This document shows positions 1-8,709 of a DNA stretch of 64,000 nucleotides, piece after piece (position 1 is the first letter of the stretch; each line of letters opens with the position of its first letter). The notes below the pieces were generated by a model. That model was not told the origin of the DNA and made no database searches. It saw nothing but the letters and a program-made list of their open reading frames with translations. The DNA comes from Natronorubrum thiooxidans (GTDB taxonomy: Archaea > Halobacteriota > Halobacteria > Halobacteriales > Natrialbaceae): NCBI RefSeq assembly GCF_900156475.1, contig NZ_FTNR01000006.1, positions 1 to 64,000 on the forward strand, read 5' to 3'. Position numbers and translations under genes: made by a program.

Positions 1-177
1 GTTCTCTCACGAGGACTGAAGAAACTAGGAGTGGTTCACTCCGAAGGTACGCCTGTGGAGACTGCGACCGCTGTGTCCACCGATGGTGGCGATTCTTCGT
101 CCATCGTCGTGGATGCAAGTTGCGTCACAGAAGCAGGAAGCTCCGCCCTCAATGAAGCGACGCCAGTCGCTGAGTAG
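1..177 (+). CDS. tnpB: TnpB (IS1341/IS200-IS605 family) C-terminal fragment, cut by the window edge
   Basis: An open frame enters from the left edge and stops at TAG 175-177, giving 58 residues. The low-complexity Ser/Glu/Thr/Val tail (LKKLGVVHSEGTPVETATA and onward, ending ATPVAE) is the kind of tail haloarchaeal TnpB proteins carry after the catalytic RuvC and zinc-finger parts. TnpB is the RNA-guided nuclease encoded by IS200/IS605-type elements. The catalytic region would lie outside the window, so whether the gene is intact cannot be judged. The codons near the stop overlap a strongly folding DNA segment (143-182) that resembles the scaffold of the element's guide RNA. The family call rests on the tail plus the characteristic right-end sequence that follows it. 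Confidence 0.7.
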   Translation, partial: VLSRGLKKLGVVHSEGTPVETATAVSTDGGDSSSIVVDASCVTEAGSSALNEATPVAE

Positions 178-192
178 GGCGGGGTAGTTCAC
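143..192 (+). ncRNA. Putative reRNA/omega-RNA scaffold at the IS1341-type right end
   Basis: Nested inverted repeats are visible: CCGCCCT (143-149) pairs with AGGGCGG (176-182), and inside it AGCGAC (156-161) pairs with GTCGCT (166-171) around a GCCA loop. The fold overlaps the last tnpB codons and its stop, then runs into GGTAGTTCAC (183-192), the conserved-looking right end. In IS200/IS605 systems the guide RNA overlaps the 3' end of tnpB and takes its guide from flanking DNA. Sense-overlapping transcripts at tnpB 3' ends are also known in Halobacterium. The guide would start about position 193. Transcription here is not shown. Confidence 0.5.
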
Positions 193-283
193 GCCAGCAA
201 AGAATCCGACCCGAGGAATCACCGATACGGATGCGTCTCAGTGATCGGGAGGTTCAGATTCTCGTTCGAATCGACACGACCGA

Positions 284-1108
284 TCATGCCGTCGGTTCGA
301 GTTGCTCGAGTTCGTCGAAGGCGTAATCAGGGTGATTCGTAACCAGCACGTCGGGACCGGCCTCGAGGGCGTCGCGGATGGTCCCTTTCGTATCGACGAG
401 TTTCCAGATACCAGCCGTCTGTCCTGCAGCTTTGACCTCCTCGATGAACTCGGAGGTGAGATGCGGCGCGTAATGACAGAACGCGCCATCGGTACCGTAA
501 TCGGCGGCATCGGTTGCCAGTTGAGATGTCGGTGCCGAGCCGATCAATCCAGTCGTAACGCCACGGTTGTGCGCCGGCTCGAGTGCCTCCGTCTCGAAGG
601 CGATGACTGTGAGCCGATCGCGCAGTCCGTATTCGGCGACCGTCTCGAGGACGGCGTCGGTGTACCCCGTCTCTTTCAACTCGAGATACAGCGACACGTC
701 GGTTTCACTGAGCACCTCGAGCGCATCCGAGAGCGTGACGAGCGGCTCACCGTCGATTCGAGCCCCCCGTATCTCGCTCCACGGCGTGTTCTGAATCCAG
801 CCCCGACCGGTCGAGTTCCAGTCGAGGACCGGGTCGTGAAACAAGAGGAATTCGCCGTCGCTGGTCCGTCGAACATCGAGTTCGACGCCGTCAACGCCGA
901 CCTCGAGTGCGCGCTTGATCGACGCGATCGTGTTGGGCGGTGCAAGCCCCTCCGCACCACGATGGCCGATAATCGTCGGCCGGGTGTCCGGAAGCGACTT
1001 GCTCTCTACGAGCGGTGAGAGCCCCCACACGGCAAGTGTCGACAGGCCTGCACCGGCTCCGGCCAGTAACCGCCGCCGAGAGAACGCCGGATAAACAGAC
1101 TGTGACAT
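284..1108 (-). CDS. Glycerophosphodiester phosphodiesterase, Tat-exported
   Basis: A 274-residue GDPD-family enzyme that hydrolyses glycerophosphodiesters to glycerol 3-phosphate and an alcohol. The N-terminus has a twin-arginine signal (SRRRLLAGAGAG, residues 10-21) followed by a hydrophobic stretch, so export is expected. The catalytic set is visible: H49-R50 in the HRG motif, E76 and D78 in ELDVRR, and H91 in the FHDP loop, with ELK near 143. A TATA-like CATATAG lies about 25 nt upstream of ATG 1108, which suits a leaderless transcript. The gene is divergent from the membrane protein at 1250. Length and motif order are normal for the family, so the family call is firm; the natural substrate is not shown. 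Confidence 0.9.
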   Translation of the reverse strand: MSQSVYPAFSRRRLLAGAGAGLSTLAVWGLSPLVESKSLPDTRPTIIGHRGAEGLAPPNTIASIKRALEVGVDGVELDVRRTSDGEFLLFHDPVLDWNSTGRGWIQNTPWSEIRGARIDGEPLVTLSDALEVLSETDVSLYLELKETGYTDAVLETVAEYGLRDRLTVIAFETEALEPAHNRGVTTGLIGSAPTSQLATDAADYGTDGAFCHYAPHLTSEFIEEVKAAGQTAGIWKLVDTKGTIRDALEAGPDVLVTNHPDYAFDELEQLEPTA

Positions 1109-1216
1109 ACAGACTAGTAATCGGTCCAGCTATATGAACGTTCGACTCCCAGTGATGACGGACGGCTGGGGTGGCCATTGGTAGCAACTCCCGGTTCAAT
1201 TCGGTCACCGAGCGAA

Positions 1217-1228
1217 ATTATTTTATTG
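1217..1228 (+). promoter_or_regulatory. TATA box for the gene at 1250
   Basis: An AT-rich ATTATTTTATTG block is centred about 28 nt before GTG 1250, the spacing expected for leaderless haloarchaeal transcripts, and it supports the GTG start. Confidence 0.5.
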
Positions 1229-1249
1229 TCAACGAAGTAAACAACGAGC

Positions 1250-1618
1250 GTGAGTCGACTCGAGTCCGCACGGACGTGGTTGCGAGATCATCCTGTCGGT
1301 GTCGTCTTTCTGTTGCTCGTCGCCGTTCCAGCGACGCTCGCCGTCTTCTCGTTTCGACAGCCGTTTCCGATCCCTGGTGCGGTCCTCTCGGCACTCGAGG
1401 TGTTGTTCCGGCTATTCGTCTACGCACCCGTCGCCGCAGTCAGAGCAGTCCTGTTCGATCCGCTTGGTCTTGACGTGCTGTTCTCGATCGCAGGGCTCAA
1501 TCAGACTGTGGTCTTGCTTATACTCCTGGGCTTTTATTACGGGCTCAGCGTCGTGATCGTCCGCGGATCTCGGTTCGTTCGTCATCGGCTCGACCTGGAG
1601 CGACAACGGCGAAACTGA
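1250..1618 (+). CDS. Small multi-pass membrane protein of unknown function
   Basis: 122 residues starting at GTG. Three hydrophobic segments are likely, at about residues 15-33, 43-70 and 84-104, bounded by basic residues; the tail is Arg-rich (residues 105-122), predicted cytoplasmic. I do not recognise a named family or catalytic motif. The start is supported by a TATA box about 28 nt upstream. It shares a divergent intergenic region with the exported GDPD gene, and its 3' end faces the convergent purN-purH gene 37 nt away. Confidence 0.7.
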   Translation: MSRLESARTWLRDHPVGVVFLLLVAVPATLAVFSFRQPFPIPGAVLSALEVLFRLFVYAPVAAVRAVLFDPLGLDVLFSIAGLNQTVVLLILLGFYYGLSVVIVRGSRFVRHRLDLERQRRN

Positions 1619-1655
1619 GACTGTGGCTGAACCGTGTTTCGAAGCAGCGTTTCGT

Positions 1656-3338
1656 TCAGTCGTGTCTGAAGCTCCGTTGCCCCGTAAACGCCATCGCAAT
1701 GTCGTGTTCGTCTGCGGCCTCGATCACGTCGTCGTCGTTGACCGAGCCACCGGGCTGGACGACCGCCTCGATGCCCGCCTTCGCGGCCTCCTCGATGCCG
1801 TCCGGGAAGGGGAAGAACGCGTCCGAGGCCATCACTGCGCCCTCGGCGTCTTTGCCCTCCGCGTGTTCGTCGGCTTTCATCGCCGCGAGTCGCACCGCGT
1901 CGACGCGGGAGACCTGTCCCATCCCGACGCCGACCGTCTCGGTGCCTTTCGTGAAGAGAATGCCGTTCGACTTGACGTGTTTGAGCGTCTGCCACGCGAA
2001 GACCATCGACTCGAGTTCCTCCTCGGTTGGCTCGCGTTCGGTGACGACCTCGAGGTCGTCGACCGAAACCGACTGCAGGTCGCGTTCCTGCACGAGTCGG
2101 CCGCCGACAAGCGGTTTCTCGGTGAAGCGGTCGGTTCGCTCGCCCAGCGCTCGCGGCTGTTCGCCGCTCGCATCCGAGGCGCTACGCGCCTCGCGGCCCA
2201 CGTCCAGCACGCGCAGGTTGTCCTTCTCGAAGAGGACCTCGAGGGCGTCGTCGGTGTAGCCGGGCGCGACGACGACTTCCTTGAACGAGTCGATGATCTG
2301 TTCGGCAGTGTCGGCGTCACATTCGCGATTCACTGCGACGATGCCGCCGAAGGCGCTCATCGGGTCCGTCGAGAGGGCCTTCTCGTAGGCCTCGGCGATC
2401 GAGTCGGCGGTCGCACAGCCGGCGGGGTTGGTGTGTTTGATCACCGCGGCGGCGGGCTCGTCGAACTCCTTGATCAGGTTGAGCGCGCCGTCGGCGTCGT
2501 TGTAGTTGTTGTACGACAGCGCCTTCGCGCCCTCGTTGAGCTGGTCGGCGTGGACGACGCTGGCCTCGTCGCAGGTGTAGTCGGCGTAGACTGCGGCGTC
2601 CTGGTGTGGGTTCTCCCCGTAGCGGAGCGTGTCGGCGCGGTCGTCGGAGACGAATCGTCGTGCGGCCAGGCCGTTGTGGTCATCGCTCTCTGTACTCGCC
2701 ACGTCGGCGTCGACGGTGACCTCGCCGGCCTCGAGGTCCACATCGACAGCGTCCTCTGCAAACCACTTCACTGCACGCGGGTACGCGCGGAACTCGCACT
2801 CGTAAAGGACGCGCTCTTTCAGGCGCTCGGCGTCGTCGCCTTCGTAGACCGGAATCGGCTCCTGCGTGACGATCGGGCCGCCGTCGACATCACTGTCGAC
2901 GACGTTGCCGTCGTCGTCGGTCGCATCCGTAACCACGTGGACCGTACAGCCCGTCACGGAGACGTCCGCCTCGAGCGCGTCGCCCCAGGCGTCCATGCCG
3001 GGGAACGACGGGAGCAGCGATGGGTGGACGTTCAGCGTCGTCGGCGTCTCGGCAAGGAAGGTGTCCGAGAGGATCCGCATGTAGCCATCGAGACAGACGA
3101 GGTCGAACTCGTAGTCGGAAAGTGCCTCGAGGACTGCCTTCTCGTGCTCGCTGCGGTCCATATCCTCGGCGAGCGGGACGACTTCGGTCGGAATCCCGCG
3201 CTCGGCCGCGGCCTCGAGTACCGGTGCGTCCTCGCTGTTCGTGAGGATTACGGCGAGTTCGGCTCCGCCCGGCTGTCTGTCGGCGATGTTCAACAGGTTG
3301 CGCCCTCGGTTGCCGGCCATCCCGGCGATTCGCGTCAT
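1656..3338 (-). CDS. purH: PurN-PurH fusion: GAR transformylase domain joined to AICAR transformylase domain
   Basis: A 560-residue bifunctional purine enzyme. Residues about 1-200 form a formyltransferase domain like PurN (N-terminal TRIAGMAGNRGRN, then NVHPSLLPSFPG near 103-114). The C-terminal part from about 227 is the AICAR-transformylase half of PurH (LRYGENPHQ, then AVIKHTNPAGC). The IMP cyclohydrolase (MGS-like) half of classical PurH is absent, so IMP closure needs another enzyme, in archaea usually PurO. This fusion is known from haloarchaea. I chose ATG 3338 because GGGAG lies 7 nt upstream and PurN proteins begin at this point; a GTG 60 nt further upstream (3398) is open in frame but has no such signal. 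purB, two steps away in the pathway, is divergent. Confidence 0.92.
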   Translation of the reverse strand: MTRIAGMAGNRGRNLLNIADRQPGGAELAVILTNSEDAPVLEAAAERGIPTEVVPLAEDMDRSEHEKAVLEALSDYEFDLVCLDGYMRILSDTFLAETPTTLNVHPSLLPSFPGMDAWGDALEADVSVTGCTVHVVTDATDDDGNVVDSDVDGGPIVTQEPIPVYEGDDAERLKERVLYECEFRAYPRAVKWFAEDAVDVDLEAGEVTVDADVASTESDDHNGLAARRFVSDDRADTLRYGENPHQDAAVYADYTCDEASVVHADQLNEGAKALSYNNYNDADGALNLIKEFDEPAAAVIKHTNPAGCATADSIAEAYEKALSTDPMSAFGGIVAVNRECDADTAEQIIDSFKEVVVAPGYTDDALEVLFEKDNLRVLDVGREARSASDASGEQPRALGERTDRFTEKPLVGGRLVQERDLQSVSVDDLEVVTEREPTEEELESMVFAWQTLKHVKSNGILFTKGTETVGVGMGQVSRVDAVRLAAMKADEHAEGKDAEGAVMASDAFFPFPDGIEEAAKAGIEAVVQPGGSVNDDDVIEAADEHDIAMAFTGQRSFRHD

Positions 3339-3515
3339 GGTCTGACTCCCGCCTGCAAGCATCAAAGTGGTTGCGGTCTCGATCATCGATGTATCCACGT
3401 TCGTGTATCACAACGCCACCATTTCCACACTGCCGTCTCGAGATATGCATGCTCGTGGTTCTCTCGGGCTCGTCGTTTCGATACGCTTTTGGACCGTGCT
3501 GGAAAGACTCGCACA

Positions 3516-4901
3516 ATGACTGAGACTGACGCCCTGTACGCCGTCTCACCGCTCGACGGCCGTTACGGCAGTCGGACCGCACCACTCTCGCCGTACGCGA
3601 GCGAGGCCGCGCTCATGCGAGCCCGCGTTCGCGTCGAAGTCGAGTACCTGATCGCACTCGCCGACCTCGAGGCGACGCCGCTTGAACTCGGCCTCGAGGA
3701 ACGCGAACACCTCCGCGGGCTCTACAAACACTTCGCCGAGGAGGACGCCCGACTGATCAAGAAACTCGAGACCGAGGGCCACGCCGGCTTCGACGCGACG
3801 AACCACGACGTCAAAGCCGTCGAGTACTTCGTTCGCCACCGCCTGCCCGAGGACAGCGACGCCTCGGCGTGGATTCACTTCGGACTCACGAGTGAGGACG
3901 TCAACAACCTCGCCCACCGGCTGCTCGTCCGGGATGCCGTCGACGAGGTGCTCCTGCCAGCGCTGTACGACGTCCGCGAGACGCTCGCCGAGATGGCTCG
4001 TGAGTACCGCGACCTCCCGATGCTCGCCCGCACTCACGGCCAGCCCGCGACGCCGACGACGTTCGGCAAGGAGATGGCCGTCTACGCGGCCCGCCTCGGG
4101 CGCGCGACGGGCCGGATTCGACGCGCGACCGACGAACTCAGCGGCAAACTCGGTGGGGCCTCCGGGACCTATGCGGCCCACGTCGCCGCCTATCCCGACG
4201 TCGACTGGTCGGCGTTCGCCGAGGAATTCGTCACAGGACTCGGTCTCGAGTTCGAATCACTCACGACGCAGGTCAACCCGTGTGACGACCTCGCCGCCGT
4301 CTTCGACGCGTTCCGTGGCGCAAACGACGTGCTCCTCGATCTGGATCTGGACGTGTGGCTCTACGTCTCCGATCGCTATCTCGGCCAGGAGGCCGTCGAG
4401 GGCGAAACGGGGTCGTCGACGATGCCGCACAAGGTCAACCCCATCGACTTCGAGAACAGCGAGGGAAACCTCTCGAAGGCCAACTCCGATCTGACCTTCC
4501 TCGCCGACTACATCACCACGTCACGCCTCCAGCGTGACCTCTCGGACTCGACAGTCAAACGAAACATCGGTGCCGCGTTCGCTCACTGTCTGATCGGCTA
4601 CGGCAAAACGGCGTCAGGGCTCGAGAAGGTCGTCCCCAGCGAGCCAGTCATGCGCGACGCACTCGAGTCGACCCCCGAGATCATCGGCGAGGCCGTCCAG
4701 ACGATCCTCCGGCGCGAGGGGCAGGCAGACGCCTACGAGCGCGTCAAGGCCGTCACCCGCGGGAAAGACGTCTCGCTCGACGACTTCCGTGAGATGTTCG
4801 ACGACCTCGAGGTCGACGGGGCCGTCCGCGAGGAACTCCACGCCCTGACGCCGACGGGCTACACCGGCGTCGCGAGCGACCTCGTCGACGACCTCGAGTA
4901 A
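3516..4901 (+). CDS. purB: Adenylosuccinate lyase
   Basis: 461 residues, normal for PurB, which catalyses fumarate release both from SAICAR and from adenylosuccinate. The N-terminal SPLDGRYGS, the THGQPATPTTFGKE segment and the fumarase/lyase signature GSSTMPHKVNPIDFEN are all present. The frame is also open upstream to about 1623, but that stretch is antisense to purN-purH and is not coding. ATG 3516 lies about 29 nt after a CGCTTTT TATA-like element. It is divergent from purN-purH, so the intergenic 3339-3515 likely carries both promoters. Its 3' end is convergent with the acyl-CoA synthetase, 27 nt apart. Confidence 0.95.
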   Translation: MTETDALYAVSPLDGRYGSRTAPLSPYASEAALMRARVRVEVEYLIALADLEATPLELGLEEREHLRGLYKHFAEEDARLIKKLETEGHAGFDATNHDVKAVEYFVRHRLPEDSDASAWIHFGLTSEDVNNLAHRLLVRDAVDEVLLPALYDVRETLAEMAREYRDLPMLARTHGQPATPTTFGKEMAVYAARLGRATGRIRRATDELSGKLGGASGTYAAHVAAYPDVDWSAFAEEFVTGLGLEFESLTTQVNPCDDLAAVFDAFRGANDVLLDLDLDVWLYVSDRYLGQEAVEGETGSSTMPHKVNPIDFENSEGNLSKANSDLTFLADYITTSRLQRDLSDSTVKRNIGAAFAHCLIGYGKTASGLEKVVPSEPVMRDALESTPEIIGEAVQTILRREGQADAYERVKAVTRGKDVSLDDFREMFDDLEVDGAVREELHALTPTGYTGVASDLVDDLE

Positions 4902-4928
4902 AAACGAAACCCGTTGCGGCTCGCGTCG

Positions 4929-6587
4929 TTAGTCGTGGTCCGGCGCAGCGTCTTCCGGAACCTGTCCCTCGACGAGCGACTGGTCGGCGTACTCCTCGCG
5001 GATGTCCTTCTTCGAGAACTTGCCCGTCGCCGTCTTCGGCACTTCCTTGATGAACTCGACCTCGTCCGGCAGCCACCACTTCGGATACTCGTCGGCGAGC
5101 AGCTCGGAGACCTCGTCGACGAGCGCCTCTCGATCAGCGTCCGCCGTCGGCACGACGAACGCGACCGGTCGCTCCTGCCAGCGCTCGTGTGGCACGCCGA
5201 CGACGGCCGCCTCGGAGACGTCGTCGTGGGCCATGATCGCGTTCTCGAGTTCGACCGACGAGATCCACTCGCCGCCGGATTTGATTACGTCTTTCTCTCG
5301 GTCGACGATCTTGATGTAGCCGTGTTCGTCGACGGTGACCACGTCACCGGTCTTGAGCCAGCCGTCCTCGAAGTCCGACTCGTTCGCGTCGGGCCGTTTG
5401 AAGTACTCCTTCGTGACCCACGGGCCGCGGATCCACAGCTCACCGAACTCCTCGCCGTCCCAGGCGATCTCCTCGTCGTTTTCGTCGATGACCTTGAACT
5501 CGAGGCCGGGCACCATCAGCCCCTGTTTGCTGCGCTTGTCGACCTGCGTGTCGTAATCTGCGTCCTTCAGATCGGCTTTGAGATGCGACACCGAGCCGAT
5601 CGGTGCCAGTTCGGTCATCCCCCAGGCATGGAGGACCTCGACGCCCTGATCGTCGAACCACTCGATCATCGACTTCGGGGCCGCCGAGCCGCCGACGATC
5701 ACGGTCTCGAGCGTCGAGAGGTCGACCTGGTTCTCCGAACAGTACTCCATCAGGCCCAGCCAGACGGTCGGGACGCCGGCACTGATCGTCACGCCCTCGT
5801 TTTCGATGAGTCCAGCGAGGTCTTCGGGGTCCGGCGAGGGGCCGGGGAAGACCTGTTTGGCACCGCCTGCGGTCGCCGTAAACGGCATCCCCCAGGCGTT
5901 GACGTGAAACATCGGCACGACGGGCATGACGACGTCGTCGTCGGCCATCGGAATCCCCTGTGGCGTCTGGGAAGCCATCGTGTGGCTCCAGAGCATCTGC
6001 TGGGTGTACTCGACGCCTTTCGGGTTGCCGGTCGTCCCGGAGGTGTAACACATCCCTGCGGGCTGTTCCTCGGAGACGTCGGGCCAGTCGTAGTCGGTCG
6101 AGTGCTCGTCGATGAACGACTCGTAGGCGGTCGACTCGAGATCGTCGGATTCCTCGCTGCCCATGACGACGAAGTCGACATCATCGAACTCGTCGTCGGC
6201 GTCGGCGACCGCACCCGCGAGTTTCGGCGCGAGCGACTGGTCGACAAAGATCAGCTGATCGTCGGCATTGTCGACGATGTACTGAATGTGTGCGTCGGGG
6301 AGCAGCGGATTGATCGTGTGGAGCTGGGCTCCCATCGAGGGGACGGCAAAGTACGTCTCGAAGTGTCGCGAATGGTTCCAACAGAACGTGCCGACGCGGT
6401 CGCCTTCCTCGATCCCGTACTCGTCGAGTGCGTTCGCGAGTTGGGCTGTCCGGTCGTCGTACTCACTGTAGGTGTATCGCTGCAGTCCGTCGTGATTTCG
6501 GGAGACGACCTCCGTGTCGGAATACAGTTTGGCTGCACGCCACAAAAACGGTCGAAGTGTTTGGTCAGTTCCAGCAGGCATCTTCAT
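4929..6587 (-). CDS. Acyl-CoA synthetase (AMP-forming), long/medium-chain type
   Basis: 552 residues of the ANL superfamily. It activates a carboxylic acid to an acyl-adenylate and then a CoA thioester. The P-loop-like YTSGTTGNPKGVEYT, the adenylate-binding DGWLKTGDVV, IVDREKD and the C-terminal lysine motif KTATGKFSK are present. The start ATG 6587 sits about 9 nt after the predicted transcription start from a TATAAAAAG box (6618-6626), so an in-frame extension to 6710 is unlikely; ATG 6581 is an alternative. No other fatty-acid gene is adjacent. The exact acid cannot be told from sequence. Right after the stop, the minus strand reads into a T5 tract that overlaps the end of purB and may act as terminator. 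Confidence 0.88.
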   Translation of the reverse strand: MKMPAGTDQTLRPFLWRAAKLYSDTEVVSRNHDGLQRYTYSEYDDRTAQLANALDEYGIEEGDRVGTFCWNHSRHFETYFAVPSMGAQLHTINPLLPDAHIQYIVDNADDQLIFVDQSLAPKLAGAVADADDEFDDVDFVVMGSEESDDLESTAYESFIDEHSTDYDWPDVSEEQPAGMCYTSGTTGNPKGVEYTQQMLWSHTMASQTPQGIPMADDDVVMPVVPMFHVNAWGMPFTATAGGAKQVFPGPSPDPEDLAGLIENEGVTISAGVPTVWLGLMEYCSENQVDLSTLETVIVGGSAAPKSMIEWFDDQGVEVLHAWGMTELAPIGSVSHLKADLKDADYDTQVDKRSKQGLMVPGLEFKVIDENDEEIAWDGEEFGELWIRGPWVTKEYFKRPDANESDFEDGWLKTGDVVTVDEHGYIKIVDREKDVIKSGGEWISSVELENAIMAHDDVSEAAVVGVPHERWQERPVAFVVPTADADREALVDEVSELLADEYPKWWLPDEVEFIKEVPKTATGKFSKKDIREEYADQSLVEGQVPEDAAPDHD

Positions 6588-6617
6588 CTCATTCAGAGGC
6601 ACAAACAGTGCATTATT

Positions 6618-6626
6618 CTTTTTATA
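6618..6626 (-). promoter_or_regulatory. TATA box of the acyl-CoA synthetase gene
   Basis: On the minus strand this reads TATAAAAAG, a strong archaeal TATA box, predicting transcription start near 6596 and a leader of only about 9 nt before ATG 6587. Confidence 0.6.
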
Positions 6627-6711
6627 CGTTGAGTGATATTTGCACGCACAGTAACTTTCTAGTCGGCCGGTTTGACAGGCCAGACGGGCGAACTGTTCGC
6701 TCGAGCACACT

Positions 6712-6752
6712 CTCTCAAGTCGGGTCGTATTGAGCGCGAGTAAACTTGAGAG
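6712..6752. repeat. 9-bp inverted repeat in the divergent promoter region
   Basis: CTCTCAAGT (6712-6720) and ACTTGAGAG (6744-6752) are perfect inverted copies separated by 23 nt. They lie between the divergent acyl-CoA synthetase and CPBP genes, some 35-40 nt before the TATA-like tract (about 6786-6793) of the latter. A regulator site or a hairpin are both possible. Confidence 0.5.
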
Positions 6753-6816
6753 CTGTTTAGATACGTTGTCCAGATCGTTTGAACATCTTTTTTGGTGGAG
6801 CCAACGACCGAGACGT

Positions 6817-7590
6817 ATGTTCTCGACCCAGTGGCTGCTGAGTGCAGTTCCGCCACGCGTTCGTGCGCTCGGGCTCTGTCTCGGCCTCGGAATCGCCGGC
6901 TGGCTGACTGGGTTTGCGGCGACGCTCGGCGTCGAGGGTCATCTGCTCGTCGTTGGCTACCGTGCCCAAACCGTTACTCAGATCGCGTCATCGGTCGCGT
7001 TCAACCTCGTCGGTGCTGGCGGCCTCGCGCTGACGTACCTCCTCTTGCGTCGTAACGGATTCGATCGGACGTTCATCCTCGAGTTCCTTCGGCTTCGAAT
7101 CCCTGATCGCTGGGATCTGGTATGGATCGTTGCCGGCCTGTTCGGCGCGTTCGTCGTCGCGATCAGCTACCAGCTGGCGATCGACCTGTTCGACCCGTTC
7201 GGCGCGGGGGGTGAGGGAACGACACACTCAGGCATCGAGCAGGGACGTGAGTACCCCCTCTTGTTGTTGCTCGGCATCCCGATCGCCATTCTACTCACCG
7301 GACCCGGCGAGGAGTTACTCTACCGTGGAGTCATCCAGTCACGCCTCGGTGAGACGTTTCCGACCGCGCTGGCAGTCGCGCTCACCGCAGTCGTGTTCGC
7401 CGTCGTCCATCTTCCCGTGTATCTGGGCAGCGATATCGGTGCTGTGTTCGTCAGTCTCGGGACGGTCACGGCACTTGGCCTGTATCTTGGCGTTCTCTAC
7501 GAACTGTCCAACAATCTGGTCGTTCCGGCCCTGGTTCACGGCGGATTCAACGCTGTCGTCTATCTACAGAACTTCCTCCAGTATATGTGA
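6817..7590 (+). CDS. CPBP/CAAX-type intramembrane glutamic protease homologue
   Basis: 257 residues with about seven or eight membrane segments. The CPBP (Abi/Rce1-like) signature is visible: EELLYR at 165-170, H198 in the VVHLP segment and HGGFN near 243, all placed in membrane helices as in Rce1-type glutamate proteases. The family includes prenyl-protein endopeptidases and bacteriocin-immunity proteins; the substrate here is unknown. ATG 6817 is preceded by a CTTTTTT tract about 27 nt upstream, which supports this start over an in-frame extension to 6730. It converges with the membrane protein at 7613. Confidence 0.85.
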   Translation: MFSTQWLLSAVPPRVRALGLCLGLGIAGWLTGFAATLGVEGHLLVVGYRAQTVTQIASSVAFNLVGAGGLALTYLLLRRNGFDRTFILEFLRLRIPDRWDLVWIVAGLFGAFVVAISYQLAIDLFDPFGAGGEGTTHSGIEQGREYPLLLLLGIPIAILLTGPGEELLYRGVIQSRLGETFPTALAVALTAVVFAVVHLPVYLGSDIGAVFVSLGTVTALGLYLGVLYELSNNLVVPALVHGGFNAVVYLQNFLQYM

Positions 7591-7612
7591 CGACGCGTGG
7601 AGACGTCCGTTC

Positions 7613-8509
7613 TCACTCGTTCGAGTCACACTCCCGATCAGTGTCGATCTCCCACTCCCAGTCGTCGACGTCCCACTCATCGGTGGTCGCTTCATCTCGC
7701 CACCGCGCCTCGCCACCGGCTTGGCCGTTCCACTCCATACTCGAGTCGCGAGCCGTCTCGAGTCCACGATCGCTCGGTGTGGCCGTCGTGGACTCCAGTT
7801 CGTTCGCAGTCGCGTCGTGCTCGTTCGAACGCCAAATCTCGGAGTCGACTGCGTTATCAGTTTCCCACTCGACGCTCGATCCATCGGCCGTCGCTGAATC
7901 CGCTGTCGACCCGTCTTTGAAGCCGTTGCCAGCACGGTCGTGGTGCTCATCATCACTGCCGATATCGAATCGCCGTCTCACAACGGCTCCGATCCCGACA
8001 GTTGCCACTCCCAGCACTACGACCGTGCCCAGAACCGGCACGAGTTGGCTTGAGGCGATGACGACCGTTCCAATTACGAGAGCCAGCCAGAGCGACGGCG
8101 ACTCGCGGCCGAATCGACTAACAAGCCAGTTTCCGACGGCGATACCGCCGAAACAGCCGCCGACGACCAGCAATATGGCCCAGAGAACCAGTCCCGGGAG
8201 GGAAACAACGGCTCCGACCGCGAGGAGTGCCGGGTGCTCGAGAATCGTCATGGCAAACAGCGGCACCGAGACGACGACGAGAAGCCCGAAGAAAACGACG
8301 AAGCCGACCGGGAACACCCGATCTAGCTGTGCTGTGATATCGTCTCGAATCGCTCGCGTACTCGAGGGAAATCGCGCGATCACGAGTCCACCGACCACGA
8401 GGGTAAGGAGCGTCCAGCCGGCCGCCACACCGAGTGCTCGAGCGACGTCTGAGACGGCAACGGCGAGCACGCCGTCGCTCGAGGTTGTGGCAACGACTGT
8501 CGGTCCCAT
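7613..8509 (-). CDS. Membrane protein with long acidic Ser/Asp/Trp-rich cytoplasmic tail
   Basis: 298 residues. Five or so hydrophobic segments occupy the first 190 residues; then VRRRFDIGSDDE begins a polar tail of about 110 residues rich in Asp, Glu, Ser and Thr, ending with repeated W-containing acidic patches (EWDVDDWEWE). No catalytic motif is visible and I do not assign a function. Two starts are possible: ATG 8509, and a GTG at 8545 twelve codons upstream. A TATA-like element (about 8553-8562) is too close to 8545 for a leaderless start and fits 8509 better. The tail may be a low-complexity, halophile-adapted interaction region. Confidence 0.7.
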   Translation of the reverse strand: MGPTVVATTSSDGVLAVAVSDVARALGVAAGWTLLTLVVGGLVIARFPSSTRAIRDDITAQLDRVFPVGFVVFFGLLVVVSVPLFAMTILEHPALLAVGAVVSLPGLVLWAILLVVGGCFGGIAVGNWLVSRFGRESPSLWLALVIGTVVIASSQLVPVLGTVVVLGVATVGIGAVVRRRFDIGSDDEHHDRAGNGFKDGSTADSATADGSSVEWETDNAVDSEIWRSNEHDATANELESTTATPSDRGLETARDSSMEWNGQAGGEARWRDEATTDEWDVDDWEWEIDTDRECDSNE

Positions 8510-8709
8510 GTGCGTCACGTCAGCGCCGACGACAGCAGGAAACACGAATTGATGTATACGTAATCCAGTACCGACAAAAACCGTGCGGTCGTGGCGATTG
8601 ACGACGACGCCTGTGAGCCCGACAGCGATGCGTGAACGCGGGCTCGGCGAGTGGTGAAAGCAAAACCGATTTGTTCAGTTACACCCAACGATCGGTAACG
8701 GGTGATGCG

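Noticed and set aside
1623-3515. Long plus-strand open frame continuous with purB
   Set aside because: It is the antisense of purN-purH, held open by GC-rich codon bias; purB homology begins only at 3516 and a TATA-like element lies just before it.
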